Positions 11,785-23,154 of a DNA stretch of 64,000 nucleotides are shown here, piece by piece. The translations under genes were made by a program, and so were the position numbers. Within the stretch, counting starts at the first letter, position 1; each line of letters opens with the position of its first letter. Below the pieces are notes generated by a model. That model had not been told where the DNA came from, did not search any database, and was given only the letters and a program-made list of their open reading frames with translations. This stretch comes from Guyanagaster necrorhizus (taxonomy: Eukaryota; Basidiomycota; Agaricomycetes; Agaricales; Physalacriaceae). The stretch is from the NCBI RefSeq assembly GCF_019112545.1, contig NW_025064884.1, positions 1,352,141 through 1,416,140 on the forward strand, written 5' to 3'.

Positions 11785-12101
11785 AGGATCTTCATGATTT
11801 TGAGCTTGAAATATCCTTCGTCTTGTTCTAATATCCCCCAGCTTTGAATGCAGCACCGATGTTTTCGTATGATTTATAATGCCTTAATGACAGTACTTAT
11901 TCAAAGGCCAGGTTCGAGTATTATCTGTATGAGCCACAATACTATCTTGCCATACCAATAGTTGTTTCAGGCACCAGTAGCAATTTCCTTAAAAGTCACG
12001 GACGAAACTTCTCGAACTCTTCAGGAGCACAGAGTGGGGAGACCGCTTTTGTTGACTTTCTACATACACCTCGTGTAAAGTTAGATACCGTCCTACACTC
12101 T

Positions 12102-12563
12102 TCACTCCTGGATTTTAGCAAGGATATCCGAATCCCTGAATAAGAAATATTCCTACGTAACCCAGGTCTCAGTCATCCATGGACACAACAAATTGGATTC
12201 AACAAGACGCACCTCTTCGCCGACCTTGATGGAGTTGCCTCCCCATCCAGGTAAAAGGACTCTGTCTCCCGCCTTCACCTGTGTGGGCACGATCTGGCCA
12301 TCTTTATTCGGTGCACCGGGGCCAACGGCGATCACGGTAGCCTCTGGTAGGGGAGTGGTCGTCGACGACGTAGGCAAGAAGATCCCGGTTGAAGTTTTCT
12401 GGCACAGAAATATCGCATCAGGCTCCAAAAAAAAAAAAATAAGATTAAGAATGCTACACACTGTCTCGGGCTTGAACCTCTGCACTAATACTCGGTCAAG
12501 GAGAGGAACGAGAGCTTTGATAGATTTAAAAGTCGCCTGAGCAGCCTGTATGAAACAAAGCAT
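12102..12563 (-). CDS. HSP10: Mitochondrial 10 kDa chaperonin (Hsp10, GroES family)
   Basis: Three exons (12462-12563, 12213-12398, 12102-12152) encode about 112 residues. The product is a cochaperonin that caps Hsp60 in the mitochondrial matrix during protein folding. Conserved blocks are LVPLLDRVLVQRFKPE, then KTSTGIFLP across the first intron, VIAVGPGAPNKDG, the mobile-loop region, GDRVLLPGWGG and the C-terminal EYFLFRDSDILAKIQE restored by the last intron (GTGCGT...ACGTAG). The first intron contains a long A/T tract. The unusual point is the N-terminus: the only in-frame ATG gives MLCFIQAAQATFKS, longer than usual, and the TACAG inside it would also be a good acceptor, so a tiny upstream exon is possible. 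Length and residues fit the family well. Confidence 0.92.
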
Positions 12564-13071
12564 CAGTCATCGTCATTCGCTATCGACAACATGCTTGGAC
12601 TTAACATCTCTGTAGCAGGTGGGAAAACAAAGAAACAGAGAGGAAGAAAAAGTTCGTGTTCAAGTTTCGCGACGGCCCGCCCAGAAAAATTGATGCATGC
12701 ATATGTAATCAACCATCCCGTGAGAATATTCCGTTTATGGTCATCAACGCCTGAATAAATTAATGGGAAGGAAAAACTGACATGACGTATATACTTAGCA
12801 GACTAAAAAGACTGTACCTACGTAGCGATGTGATATGACGTGAGTAAAACTAACATAATACTCGACGAAAAGGAGGGACACGGACAAGAAGAATGATCAT
12901 TACGATGACTAGATGAAGAGAAAGAGGTGACAGACAAGGAAATGGTGGGGTGAACATGCAGCTGCTGTATACGATATGCTTATGCGAGATAAAGACATGG
13001 AAAAAGAAGAGACATCGAGCAGATTATAAACCAGGAAAGAAGAAAGAAAGGAGAATCCGATGTTGAAGCCC
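12564..13071. other. Intergenic stretch between HSP10 and MUB1
   Basis: About 500 nt holding the HSP10 upstream region and the MUB1 3' flank. No coding exon or RNA gene is seen. Confidence 0.45.
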
Positions 13072-15805
13072 TCAACCCAATACCATATCGAGGTCAATAT
13101 CTGGTCTCACGAGCCCTTGTAACTGTGAATGGGGGCCAGGTCCTGGCGGTCTTCGTATACCTATGACATCCTGGGCGACTGCCGCTGTCTGATTGGCTTC
13201 AGCCCTTCTTCTTGCATCTTCATCTTCGTTCAGGACGTTCAAAAGTGCATCTGCCGGCAGTCGCCTTTCCCTTCTGGGTCGATACGTTATCACTGGTATC
13301 TGAACCGGTCTGGGATCTCCTTGCCCGACAAATATGGCGCTGGCAGTAGGGTGATGAACACCACCACCAGCAGTTCTCGGTGCTCCACCAGTAGGTCTTG
13401 TACTGCCGCCGCCTCCTCCTCCACCGGGCGGAGCTGCTCCAGCATTTCCAAGTGTCCTCGACCTGCGCGCAGTACTGCCGCCACCCCCTTCCCCAGCCGA
13501 CCCTCCATTCCCATCATTGCCAGGCGCAGGCCCGGACAGAGGATTTGAGGAATCGTCGTCATCTGCGTCCTTCGCGCTACACCAGAACCGATGACCCTCA
13601 CTCCAAGCTGTACTCTGGCATTCCTTTCCGCAATACTTGGCCTTCCTACACCGTCGACACTTAGCGAATTCTCTGGGGTACTCTTCCCACCGACCACATA
13701 GCACTTCGAAGAAGTTAGACAGTGTCCATAGAAATATTGAATGAATCTCACTATTAGCACATTGTCGTATCCCACCCCGACTCTCGTCTTTCCGACACGC
13801 ATTCCTCATAATAACTCCAGCCCAGTATTGAATCTCCGGAGGTAAACGCGGAGGAGGATTAGGCATATCAGTCTCCGTCGAACTGGGCCTAAACGTAAAC
13901 CGTTCTACAAGCGAGAACACGTTTGTTTGCCTTGGGCTACCCAAAGGAGCCGGCGGAACTACAGGTGGTGCTTTCTCCTTCTCCTTGTCCCTTCCCCTGA
14001 AAGCCCTGAAGAACGATCCTGACGCCGACGATGGTGTCAATGTACTCGATGAGGGAGTCGATTTGATAGACGGGGCAGGCGATGTCGAAGTAGAACCATA
14101 TCGCCCACCAGATAAATTCGCGCTCGCTGGATGGAACGTCAATCTGGGCTCATAAAACGCTTGCCTAACATGGGGGTATTTGCTCAAGTATGCAAGAAGC
14201 TGCAAGCTGAGCAGAACATCCTCGTCTCTATAAGGACCGGACTCAGCATCTCGATGATGGTGATGGTGATGGCTTGAGCGCGCCGGGCCTCCAACCTCGG
14301 TACCACCAGCGGCATCAGTTCTCCCTCGAACGGTTCCACCACGTTGTATGGGCCCGCGAGGCAAAGGAAGGGGAGCTGTCCCTGGCCGAGGTGTAGCTTC
14401 CGGAGGTGCGTCTGCTGTCCGCCTCCTTGTCGGTTCTCTCATACCTACATGAGTAGGCTCATCTATAGCACCCGGAGCACCGGGAGGAGCTCCCATCGCA
14501 AAATCGTCGTTCTGCTCCAATGACACGATACCTTCCTCGACACCGCCATCTCCCCCGACCATGACCTCACTTCGTGCGTCGTTGATGATTATATGTGCAT
14601 CCGTGTTCAAGTCCACCTGCGTCACAGGTGCGTCAGATACTATGCCAACCGCACGACGCCCAAGCGATCCGTGATGAGAATGGCGTTCTGGGGACGGAGA
14701 AGCTGACGCAGATGTCGATGTTGATGGATCATCATCCGCAGCGCGTGACGGTTGGTCCATGTCGATGTCACCGTCGTCTTCGGTTTCTGTTTCGGCACGG
14801 GAGGTATCTGTGGAAGTTGAAGGTGATGGAGAAGCTCGAGAGCGCCGTCGAGTGCCCGGGACCGGCGTAGGTCGCGCCACACCCCCTGGGTTTGGAGCCC
14901 TCACTGGGGGCGCTGGATCCCATACAGGCCGAGCAATGATAGTTCCACTACGATCTCGACCTGGGACTATAACACTGCCAGTGGGAGTATTAGATCCGAG
15001 AGGCGTCACGGTCGTAGATACCTCAGTGGATGTGTCAACATCAGTGTCGCTTGTTACGGGTGTATTGGACTGTCTCCACCATCAACAAGGAGAAAAAATA
15101 GACAACTCAAATTCAACATACCTGCGAAGTTTCGACGGAGATTTGCCTTTGCAAAGCCCTCGCCAGCTCAACCGCCTCGTCCCTCTGACGCTGCTCAGCT
15201 ATCGCCTGCCTCCGAGCGTGTCTCTGCTCCCTAGTCTCCCTAGGTAGCCCCGTCGCACTAGAGCTCGGACCGACCGCGAAACCTTTCTTAGCGAGCCATG
15301 CTTCTAAAATACATCCCACAACTTCAAGAGTGCCCGCCTGAACGACACGGCTTCGGATGGGCTCACTACCACGTACACCTATGTTTACAACACACTGGAA
15401 GGCGAGAGAAAAGCGATAGGCAGCATGCTTGTCGAAAGATGGTGGGTTGAGAGCAGGAATCAGTTTCTGAGGCCGGGCATTAGGCGGCGACAGGCCATAG
15501 AAGAGAGCCGGATTTTCAGGTGGCGGTGGACAGAGACAGAATTCATGCAGAATCTTTACGAGTCGTTCAAGGCCACCATCCATGGTCATGATTTCACGGA
15601 TTCGCGGTGACGTCGAAGTCAGATAGGTAAGATGCGTCAGCGAGTTGAACAAGGGCAATGCCGACGACGTATCTAGCGCTAAGAGACATTTCAGCAAGAA
15701 GTAGATGCATATTCGCCACTATTCACCTCGTCTGTCATACAATTGGGAACTTATACAGACGCATGCCTTGTTTTGAGCCGGAAAAGCAAAGTTAGACTCG
15801 CGCAT
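13072..15805 (-). CDS. MUB1: MYND-finger protein MUB1/SamB
   Basis: Exons 15727-15805, 15122-15678, 13752-15069 and 13072-13703 encode about 861 residues. The N-terminus (MRESNFAFPAQNKAC) and the ARM-like block ALDTSSALPLFNSLTHLTYL are characteristic of Mub1/SamB. The third intron (13704-13751) removes a non-conserved insert and restores CANMLCGRWEEYPREF, running into a complete MYND zinc finger: KCRRCRKAKYC, then ECQSTAWSEGH and a last Cys. In yeast Mub1 works with the Ubr2 ligase and Rad6 to ubiquitinate Rpn4, setting proteasome levels. Aspergillus SamB affects growth-axis timing. The central 400 residues are disordered, Ser/Pro-rich and carry a short His run. All introns are 48-52 nt, and no lesion was found. 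Confidence 0.93.
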
Positions 15806-16850
15806 GGCGACCGATCAGTGCGTAATAGCAGTATCAGGGGGTAACCCAGAAATTCTTCGCTATCCGAGCAGGAATTGTGCTTTGGGAAAAAAGCAAGTGT
15901 CGCGGAAGGTACAGGAGAAAGAACAGGTATTAGAGAGAGTTGATTCAGCACCGTTTGATGGCTACGACCGGATGTTTGTTCCTGCTTGGCTAGGGTGGCA
16001 TCTCCCGGCCCGTGCTGCCGCGCGCTCGAACACCAGACGCTTTCTTTCATGGACATAAAGGGTATGCTATTCAAGGATTTCTTGTTGTCCAATGAATGGC
16101 ATTATCTTCGAACAAACAACCCTCCTTTAGATACCACACCGAATCAAAATTCATGATGAGAGGTAATGTAGCATGCAGTCCATGCACCATATTAGTAAAG
16201 AGAGCTCTGTTTGGCGTTATGTAAATGTCCTCGCGTATCTTAACAGGGCTTGCTAGGCTCAGCAGCCTGGTTCTAAAGGACACAAGTCCTGTCGAGGCGA
16301 CATTTCATGCGATTCGAAGTTCAACTTGGCATAGAAATCCGGTGATCTTCGAAAGTAACGAAAATAGGGAAAAATATGCCAGAAAATTAGTTTGTTTTTT
16401 TTTTAGCACACTGAAAAAGCGCGTTACTTTGCTTCATGAATTGAAGGAGACTGTTACAGGACAAAACGTGGTACCGGCGAGGATCGGGCGTTAGATATTA
16501 CGACACCAACGGAACGGCTGCAGGAGAATTTGAACTATACATAGTGACCCAGAGTTCACAAAGAACCATGTCAGTATGGATAATTCTCAAAAAGAAGAAA
16601 GCTCACAACACCATAGCACGGAAACATGACAACCAGCGACAAAAAGTTATTCCACATGTCCATTACTTTACAATACAAGTAGACAAGAAAACCTGGTCCG
16701 AAAGCGGAGCCGACGTCGATGTCCAAAGTAGCATATGAACCGCCAACAGCGATCAACACGTATCATTTTGGGCATTCGACTGGTTACTGATGTGAGCGGC
16801 TATGAACTCGTTGAAATTAAGTGCATCTGTGGTAGTGAGATAGGACTCTC
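15806..16850. other. Intergenic stretch upstream of MUB1
   Basis: About 1 kb between the MUB1 start and the 3' relic of the dehydrogenase pseudogene. Short open frames on both strands show no family features. An uninterrupted T tract lies near 16396. No RNA gene is recognised. Confidence 0.4.
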
Positions 16851-16854
16851 ATAC

Positions 16855-17938
16855 TTCCATTACCTGTTCTTCCATCCACGTCCATAATCTCTGAATTCCG
16901 GACCTCGAGTTAGCTTGGTCATCGCACCCTCCTGACATCACGGAACCATGAACTAAGAGCCGCTATGAAGAAGCGGACTTTCCCGTTCGCATCTTCGTAT
17001 TCTGGGCTCGTGCCAGCCCATAACGACGTCCATGCACCCCACTTGCGGGTCATATGAGCAAGAACCACTGTCACGTGTCAGCATGAGCAAGGCGTATAAG
17101 AAATGTAGGTACAATGCTCACTAAACCAATTGAGTGGAGCTAGCTCGCATGACGGTCAAGATTCGTCTTTGGGTTGCCAGGATTGAGGCTAATAGATACT
17201 ATCCCTTTGTCTCCGAGTTCCAACGCAAACGTCGCGTCGCTTTGTTGACAATAAATGAGTGCATCTATATCAACACAGCGAATCGTGCCTACCACTTTGC
17301 TTTGAAAGTACAGATACGATGGGGACTTGCGTTTCAAACAGGATCTTGCTCCCTATAGGCGCATAAATAGCCGAAGACGAGGCGGTGACTACCCGGGCCA
17401 TGCCTTTTGTTGAAAGTAATGCTGGCAGCGGCACCGAGGACATTAACGCCAAAATGATAATCGTAGCCTTGGACAGTGAGCATGTCCTGTGGAACTAGCA
17501 TCACGCCTCTGACACGCGATACTGATGAGCAGACGATAGCCAGCGCGTCAATCATAGTCCTACCCATTATTGAATAAGATATCGACTCTTCTCGTTCCTA
17601 AAGCAATACAGACATGATAAACATTCAGCACCTGTATATACAGAGATACATACGAAAGGAACTTCTCAGCAGCAGCCTTGACAGATTTCAGGTCTCCAAG
17701 ATCCAGGTCCAAGAAAATGGCTGTTCTTCCAGTGGCCTCCGCCAGTTGATAACGTTTGCCGTCTTTTCTGATTCCTAGCGGCAAGATATACTTTGGCGTT
17801 GTGAAACAGCAATTCCTTTGGACCTTTCAGCTTCAGCACGCATAGAAAATGAACTGGGCAATGCACCTTGACAATCTCTTTTCCTATCCCCGACGAGCCA
17901 CCGGTTACGATAACGACTTTTCCTGCCAAGTCTGGCAT
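16855..17938 (-). pseudogene. Decayed short-chain dehydrogenase/reductase gene
   Basis: The start is clean: [24 protein letters not shown] has the Rossmann TGGSSGIG loop, and a spliced second exon gives [16 protein letters not shown]. After that the frame changes before [20 protein letters not shown], again before RRVDILFNNG, and again between the exon ending HFGVNVLG and the segment PALLSTKGMARVV, where the conserved stretch between them is missing. SISLNPGNPKTNL meets a stop, and C-terminal pieces (GAWTSLWAGTSPE, LWTWMEEQV) lie further on. The motif order is that of retinol-dehydrogenase-like fungal reductases. Four frame breaks plus an internal deletion make a functional enzyme very unlikely. 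TASSSAIYA covers the catalytic Ser region. The Tyr-x3-Lys site cannot be placed. Confidence 0.8.
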
Positions 17939-18510
17939 CTGGGCTGAGGTCCACCAACGCTTTCCAGAAACCAGGCTTGCTTGAAAAAGGCGCCGAGGTT
18001 GTACAGGGTCTCGAGGATTTCTTCAAAATGCATCTATGAGAGCCAGCCAAGTTGTGGCGGTATTAATTTGAAACGACACCGAAAGGAGCCATTCAAATTC
18101 CAACGTATAAGTTGAAGTCCTTCCTTTATGCCCGCCGCACTGCAGATGGAGAAGCACCATATTTTCGTCCTGTAAGTACGAATAAAACGGGCAAGGAAGT
18201 GATTTTCGAACTCCGAAATGTGATTCGGACCGATCCCTCCGAGCAGTGATAGGAATCACTCTTTTCTATAGTTACCTGCCCTGGGCTAGGACCTTCAGCG
18301 CGTTCCACTGCAGCTGCGGTCGGCTGAAAGTTCGGAAATACCCTCAAATCAGCCATTTATGTGGAGCCTGTTTGGTAACGTCTCGTCGTCATTCGTGTCT
18401 TCAATTGACACTAAAATGTCATATCAAGATCCTCACTGGCGGCCGCCATAAATATTATTGAATCAAATCTTAGCTCAACGTGTAGTAAAGTCGTTCTTTC
18501 ACTAGACACC
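17939..18510. other. Intergenic stretch
   Basis: This lies upstream of both the dehydrogenase relic (-) and the mannosyltransferase (+). No supported coding exon is seen. Any first exon of the mannosyltransferase should lie in or just after this stretch. Confidence 0.4.
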
Positions 18511-18857
18511 ATGGAATTGGGGCTCCTCAAGGCTGTATTTCTATACGGAGCAGCGCATAACTTGAATAACGAATGTACGAGCCTGGGGCGAGGTATTCCG
18601 CAGGTGCGCAGTATCTACAGCTGGATGATCATGATGTCGAGGCCCCATTTGCCGACATTATCTTGCATTCCGCCTCACCACGTCTCGAAATTTTGCTCCC
18701 AGCTGTCCCAAGCTGGTGACGATGAACACGGCATCGCGATATCTTTATCTCGTCCTGGGTGCTGTCGTGCGCAATAGTTTTCTTTCCTGAAGCTTGTTCA
18801 TTGACTATTTTCATGCCGTAGATAAGTTTTCATTATATACTGTCTTTCACACACCAG

Positions 18858-20194
18858 GAGTATGGCCGTATAACATCACTCAACAACATCGCGTCGCATT
18901 TTCGTGATGAGACTAAAACGCCAGCATTCGTGGATCAGAATCTGGTCCCACTGAAATATTACGCGCCATCGAATTCCTGGAATGAAACCGCACCTGGACG
19001 ACGTGCCAACGCGGCGTTCGTTATCCTCTGTCGAAATAGCGACCTCCTAAGAATACTCGGAAGCATCCGCGAGATCGAAGATCGATTCAATCGACGGTAC
19101 AACTACCCTTACGTTCTTCTGAACGAAGTAGAATTTACTGATGATTTCAAAAGGCGAGACTTCTCTACTTCTACAAGCTACCCAACTAACTTCTCGCAGA
19201 CGAGTCTCCGTAATTACTTCTGCGAAGATGGAGTTTGGCTTGATACCCCATGACCATTGGTTCCAGCCGGACTGGATAGATGAAGATAAAGCGACACAAG
19301 CGCGTAAAAAGATGATATCCCAAAGCATTATCTATGGTGGTATGCCATTCATCTTCTGTATAATACACCCATTGCTGAAAATAGCGAGATAGGTAGCATA
19401 TCCTACCGGAATATGTGCCGTTTCAACTCGGGTTTCTTCTTTAAGCATGACCTTGTAAAAAAGTACCGCTGGTACTGGCGAATTGAGTACGCTCATATCA
19501 GCTTGGACTTCGATGATGGCTCACCAGATGACAGACCTAACGTCCATTTTCACTGTGATATAAACTTTGACCCATTTGTGTATATGGAGGAACACAAGAA
19601 GATCTACGGATTCACAATCACGATGTACGAATACGAGGAGACGATAACCACCTTATGGAAACACGTCAAAGATTTCGTCGATTTGCACCCCGAATTCGTC
19701 GCAGAGGACAACGCGCTAGATTTCCTCTCGGACGACGGCGGTACGACATATAATTTGTGTCACTGTGAGCTCGTCTCCCGCATGCCTCTTTCCACCGCTC
19801 ATGGCACTTCCGGCAGTCTGGAGCAATTTTGAAATCGCAGATATGAACTTTTGGCGAGGGACAGCGTACACGGCGTTCTTCGACTACCTCGAGTCCCAAG
19901 GTGGATTCTACTATGAAAGGTGGGGGGATGCGCCAGTGCATAGTATAGCGGCCGCTCTGTTTGCGAGCAAAGATCAGATTCAGTTCTTTGATGAGATTGG
20001 ATATGAGCATCACCCATACACGCATTGTCCTCAGGATGAGGAGACGTGGAGACGAGGTATGTGTACCTGTGAAAGGGAGCAGAGTTTTGGTGAGCGACTC
20101 TTTCGCTTTCTTTCAAGCGTTTTCTGACCTTGAGTAATCAGATCTTGATTCATACTCTTGTACGAACAAATGGGATAAGATTATAGGGAGATGA
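18858..20194 (+). CDS. KRE2/KTR-family alpha-1,2-mannosyltransferase
   Basis: Six exons (18858-19153, 19200-19339, 19393-19486, 19535-19764, 19817-20089, 20142-20194) encode a Golgi GT15 mannosyltransferase, which transfers mannose from GDP-mannose to protein glycans. Conserved blocks in order are RANAAFVILCRNSDLLRIL, RYNYPYVLLNEVEFTDDFK, KMEFGLIPHDHWFQPDW, YRNMCRFNSGFFFKHDL, then (spliced) EPNVHFHCDINFDPF with the substrate-binding core, [20 protein letters not shown], and GGFYYERWGDAPVHSIAAAL. The last exon ends KWDKIIGR. The intron at 19154-19199 has a GC donor (AAAAG|GCGAGA). The exon encoding the initiator and signal anchor was not found. ATG at 18511 followed by a long intron is phase-compatible but weakly hydrophobic, so the 5' end is given as partial. 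Confidence 0.88.
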
Positions 20195-20337
20195 TTAAGT
20201 TTCAAGTATCCCGTGGACAGTAACTGTATTTTACACATATATTAAACGATTGTACAATCGTCGAGTACGCCTGGCAGCGTATTCTCTGTTATTTCCCACG
20301 CATTTTTACTCCATTACTGCAACGAAACTGTACGACC

Positions 20338-21690
20338 ATGGCCGCCATCTGTCCCACCAATATTCAAGAATTCTTGACCTTCCTTCCTAACCCACCTCGG
20401 ATAACTCAAGATCCGTCGACATCGACAATAACCTATACTGCGCATAACATCTTGACCCCTTCTGAGGGTCAACCAATCCTCAGCCGATTAGATCCGACTC
20501 TCATTCCTATACTGACAGAGTTTATCACCTCAGTGGTTGCTGACCTCCATATTGGCCAGTCGATGCACCAAGCCCTTCAGCTTATGCGAATATCAGAACT
20601 CCAAGACGAAAACAACGTGAACCTCTACGGCGAATTTACTATTACAACGATAGAACCTGTCGTTCACGCTATTGTTGATGCTGCCCATCTCGAAGACCTA
20701 TTTACTCTGTTCCGCCTACCCGGCAGGAAACCCCAATTTTCATGGAAGGGCGACTTTACTATCACACCTGTCCGAGAAAACGAGAAGGAAGGCACTGTGG
20801 AGCGTATCTGAGTCTGCTCTGACGAAGATAAGACGTTCTCGGTATTTACTTTCTAAGGCAGAGCAGCTCAAGTCGATTCGTCTTGACCCCACTAGAAAAC
20901 GAGAAGGCGCCGCCACCATGGCCATCAAGGTTAGTCTCCACCGAGTGTTGTCCTCTGTCGCCATTTCACACAGTCTAGCTTGCGTTGCCGATGATTACTT
21001 CTCGCGTATAGTACGGATTTTTTTTTGCCGGGTACATTGCAATTGCCGCCCAACTAAGTAAGACTTTCATCATCGCTGGGCTCGACAAGCATTTCATCGA
21101 TCTCTTCTAGTCCGGTCTAAGAGTGCGTTGCGCCCGGGATATATCCACCTTCTATCTATATTCAAACTTTCCACAGCACCCCTTTGTATCCTAATCCAAA
21201 CAAAGTGCTCACACAGTTCGACGCTAATATCCAACCAAAGCCTTTCCTGGCCATACTTGTTGGAATGATATGCTCTAAATTGATTCCAGGCCACGGTGTC
21301 CCAAATCCTCCTCCTGACCTCTTCATGCTTCCGCCACTAGAGGATACACAAGATGAAAAGGAAGTCGATGAAGATGTTTTCAGTGACAGTGATGGTCAAA
21401 TTGAGACTGTTCCTTTGCAAGTCACAACTAATGCGGTATATACAATCATTCTCTTCCACAACAGAATACGCTTATGCCGTTAGATGATATTGGAATACCC
21501 GTGGTTTCGCGCCACCGACGTGTACCGTATTTCCATAACCACGACACAACCTTCAAGCTTATTAGATGTTCAAGACACTACGACCAGCAGTAAGACCCCT
21601 AATTTCGTGATGGAAACCTCCCCGCAGTCCTCGGTGAAAGTTACACTGGGGCGTCATGCATGGAGATCTTGAACCACGGAACGTGGCGCA
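20338..21690 (+). pseudogene. Unknown gene, frameshifted
   Basis: A well-formed frame begins MAAICPTNIQEFLTFL and runs to about 20785, then must shift by one base: the sequence after VRENEKE ends in TGA, while a neighbouring frame continues ALWSVSESALTKIRRSR. Further exon-like segments follow: PNPNKVLTQFDANIQPKPF at about 21190, and FHNHDTTFKLIRCSRHYDQQ after a GTATAT...GTTAG intron, which again meets stops near 21590. I do not recognise the family. No signal peptide or membrane segment is seen. It may be a recently inactivated gene or one with a more complicated intron pattern. The first 150 codons look genuinely coding. Confidence 0.45.
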
Positions 21691-22079
21691 GACAGCTCAG
21701 GGCTTTAAATTCTTCGATTTTGGACGGTCGGAGCTGCACCACTGTCAACGTGATCAGTGCGACGCGCTGCAAAATTTGCTGAATATATAGAGCTGCCATG
21801 CAATATTGTTATTTTATCGCTATATTAGCGGATGGCATAGACAGGGTCCTGCTAATTTGCGGGGAAATCTGCAGGGGACTGTGTATGTGTTGGCAAACAT
21901 GCCATGATTCGGGGAACTTTTCATTGGACGTTTGACCTTGAATACCACTGAAAGAGATAGACAGACATTGTTCCCATGTGATAGTCCATTCGAGTAATAG
22001 ATCGTAGGTCAAGGGCAAAGATGCGAGCGGTTAGCTTCAACACCATATGCTAAAACGTATGCAGCTATAAACCTGCTCC
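21691..22079. other. Intergenic stretch
   Basis: A short gap between the broken unknown gene and the 3' end of DPH5. Nothing supported is seen. Confidence 0.4.
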
Positions 22080-23154
22080 TCATGGATCCAGTGCGCATCC
22101 GTAGACCTGCTTCGCCGTCGTTCTCCATCTCTCGGTATCAACAGCAAAGTCCTGGGCATACTCCACCTCCAGGTGGTGAAGTCGTTTGCCGACAATGACG
22201 AGACTATGCAGAGAATCTCCAAACGCATCTTCTCGATGGTTTACCAAGTCGGTCAGGGTACCAGCGACGATCCTCTGATTATCGCTTCCACCGCCAACGC
22301 GAGAAAGCGCAACTGCAAGTGTCGTATCAGGAGATAACGTACCCGTCTGCCTTACAGACTCGATCTCTATAAGTTGAGAAACCGCTTGTCGTATCGACAT
22401 GTATCGAGATGGTTCGTAGATCTTCCGACCCCTGATACAATATCAAGACATGAGTGTGGGAGAGGAAAAGTCCCTCACCGAGCCAGATTCTCCTCACTCT
22501 GCTCCTTGACCTTTATATCCAGCAACACGAGCGTGTGCAGTCCGAGATCTGCGTTCTCCTTGATTCTATCATAGAAACTGTCAGGTTTCCATGTCTCTGT
22601 GAAGAAGACGAGGGAGACAGTCTGGCCAAAGTTGTAGAGCTGGAGGCCGCATGCGCCCACTGCGTTCATTATCGATGCATTGTGGATCACACGGGTAGGG
22701 ATGCCCAGGCTGCGAGCACGAAGGATGATGTCGGTATGCGTTGTTGCCCTGCAACATCTGTTGTGAATTTGCTACCAAAGAAAAAAGCGTGCCACCCACC
22801 CAAACGGATCCCCAACAACCAACAGGGATACATCCTCCCTGTCTGCATTGGCTAATATTTCATCGCTCTCCGTTTCCACCATGTCCCGATCGGCGAGTAT
22901 CAGTGGTTTGTCGTAGAATGCTTCCTTGCATACGTCGGCTCAAGGAACATGGTAGTGAATGGTTATCATACCAGTCTGTCTTTTTGTACCATCAAGATGC
23001 TGGTATAAGCTTCCAAGTATACGCGTGAAGAGCTTTTAATGGCCTGGAAAACAGTAAGAAATGGGCCAGTTAAGACACACTGAATAATTACTTCGAGTCC
23101 ACGAACGGTGACATCTTTTTCATCGCAGAGCCCAAGACCGATGATGTAGAACAT
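22080..23154 (-). CDS. DPH5: Diphthine methyl ester synthase
   Basis: Exons 23092-23154, 22972-23043, 22800-22924, 22479-22748 and 22080-22431 give 293 residues, the usual Dph5 size. The enzyme is a cytosolic SAM-dependent methyltransferase that successively methylates the modified histidine of elongation factor 2 in diphthamide synthesis. It starts [20 protein letters not shown] and continues [33 protein letters not shown] (spliced), [39 protein letters not shown] and [15 protein letters not shown]. Every intron is 47-51 nt and joins in phase, restoring conserved blocks. No lesion was found. An open frame continues about 200 nt upstream of the ATG on the same strand, but the family start is unambiguous. 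Confidence 0.95.
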
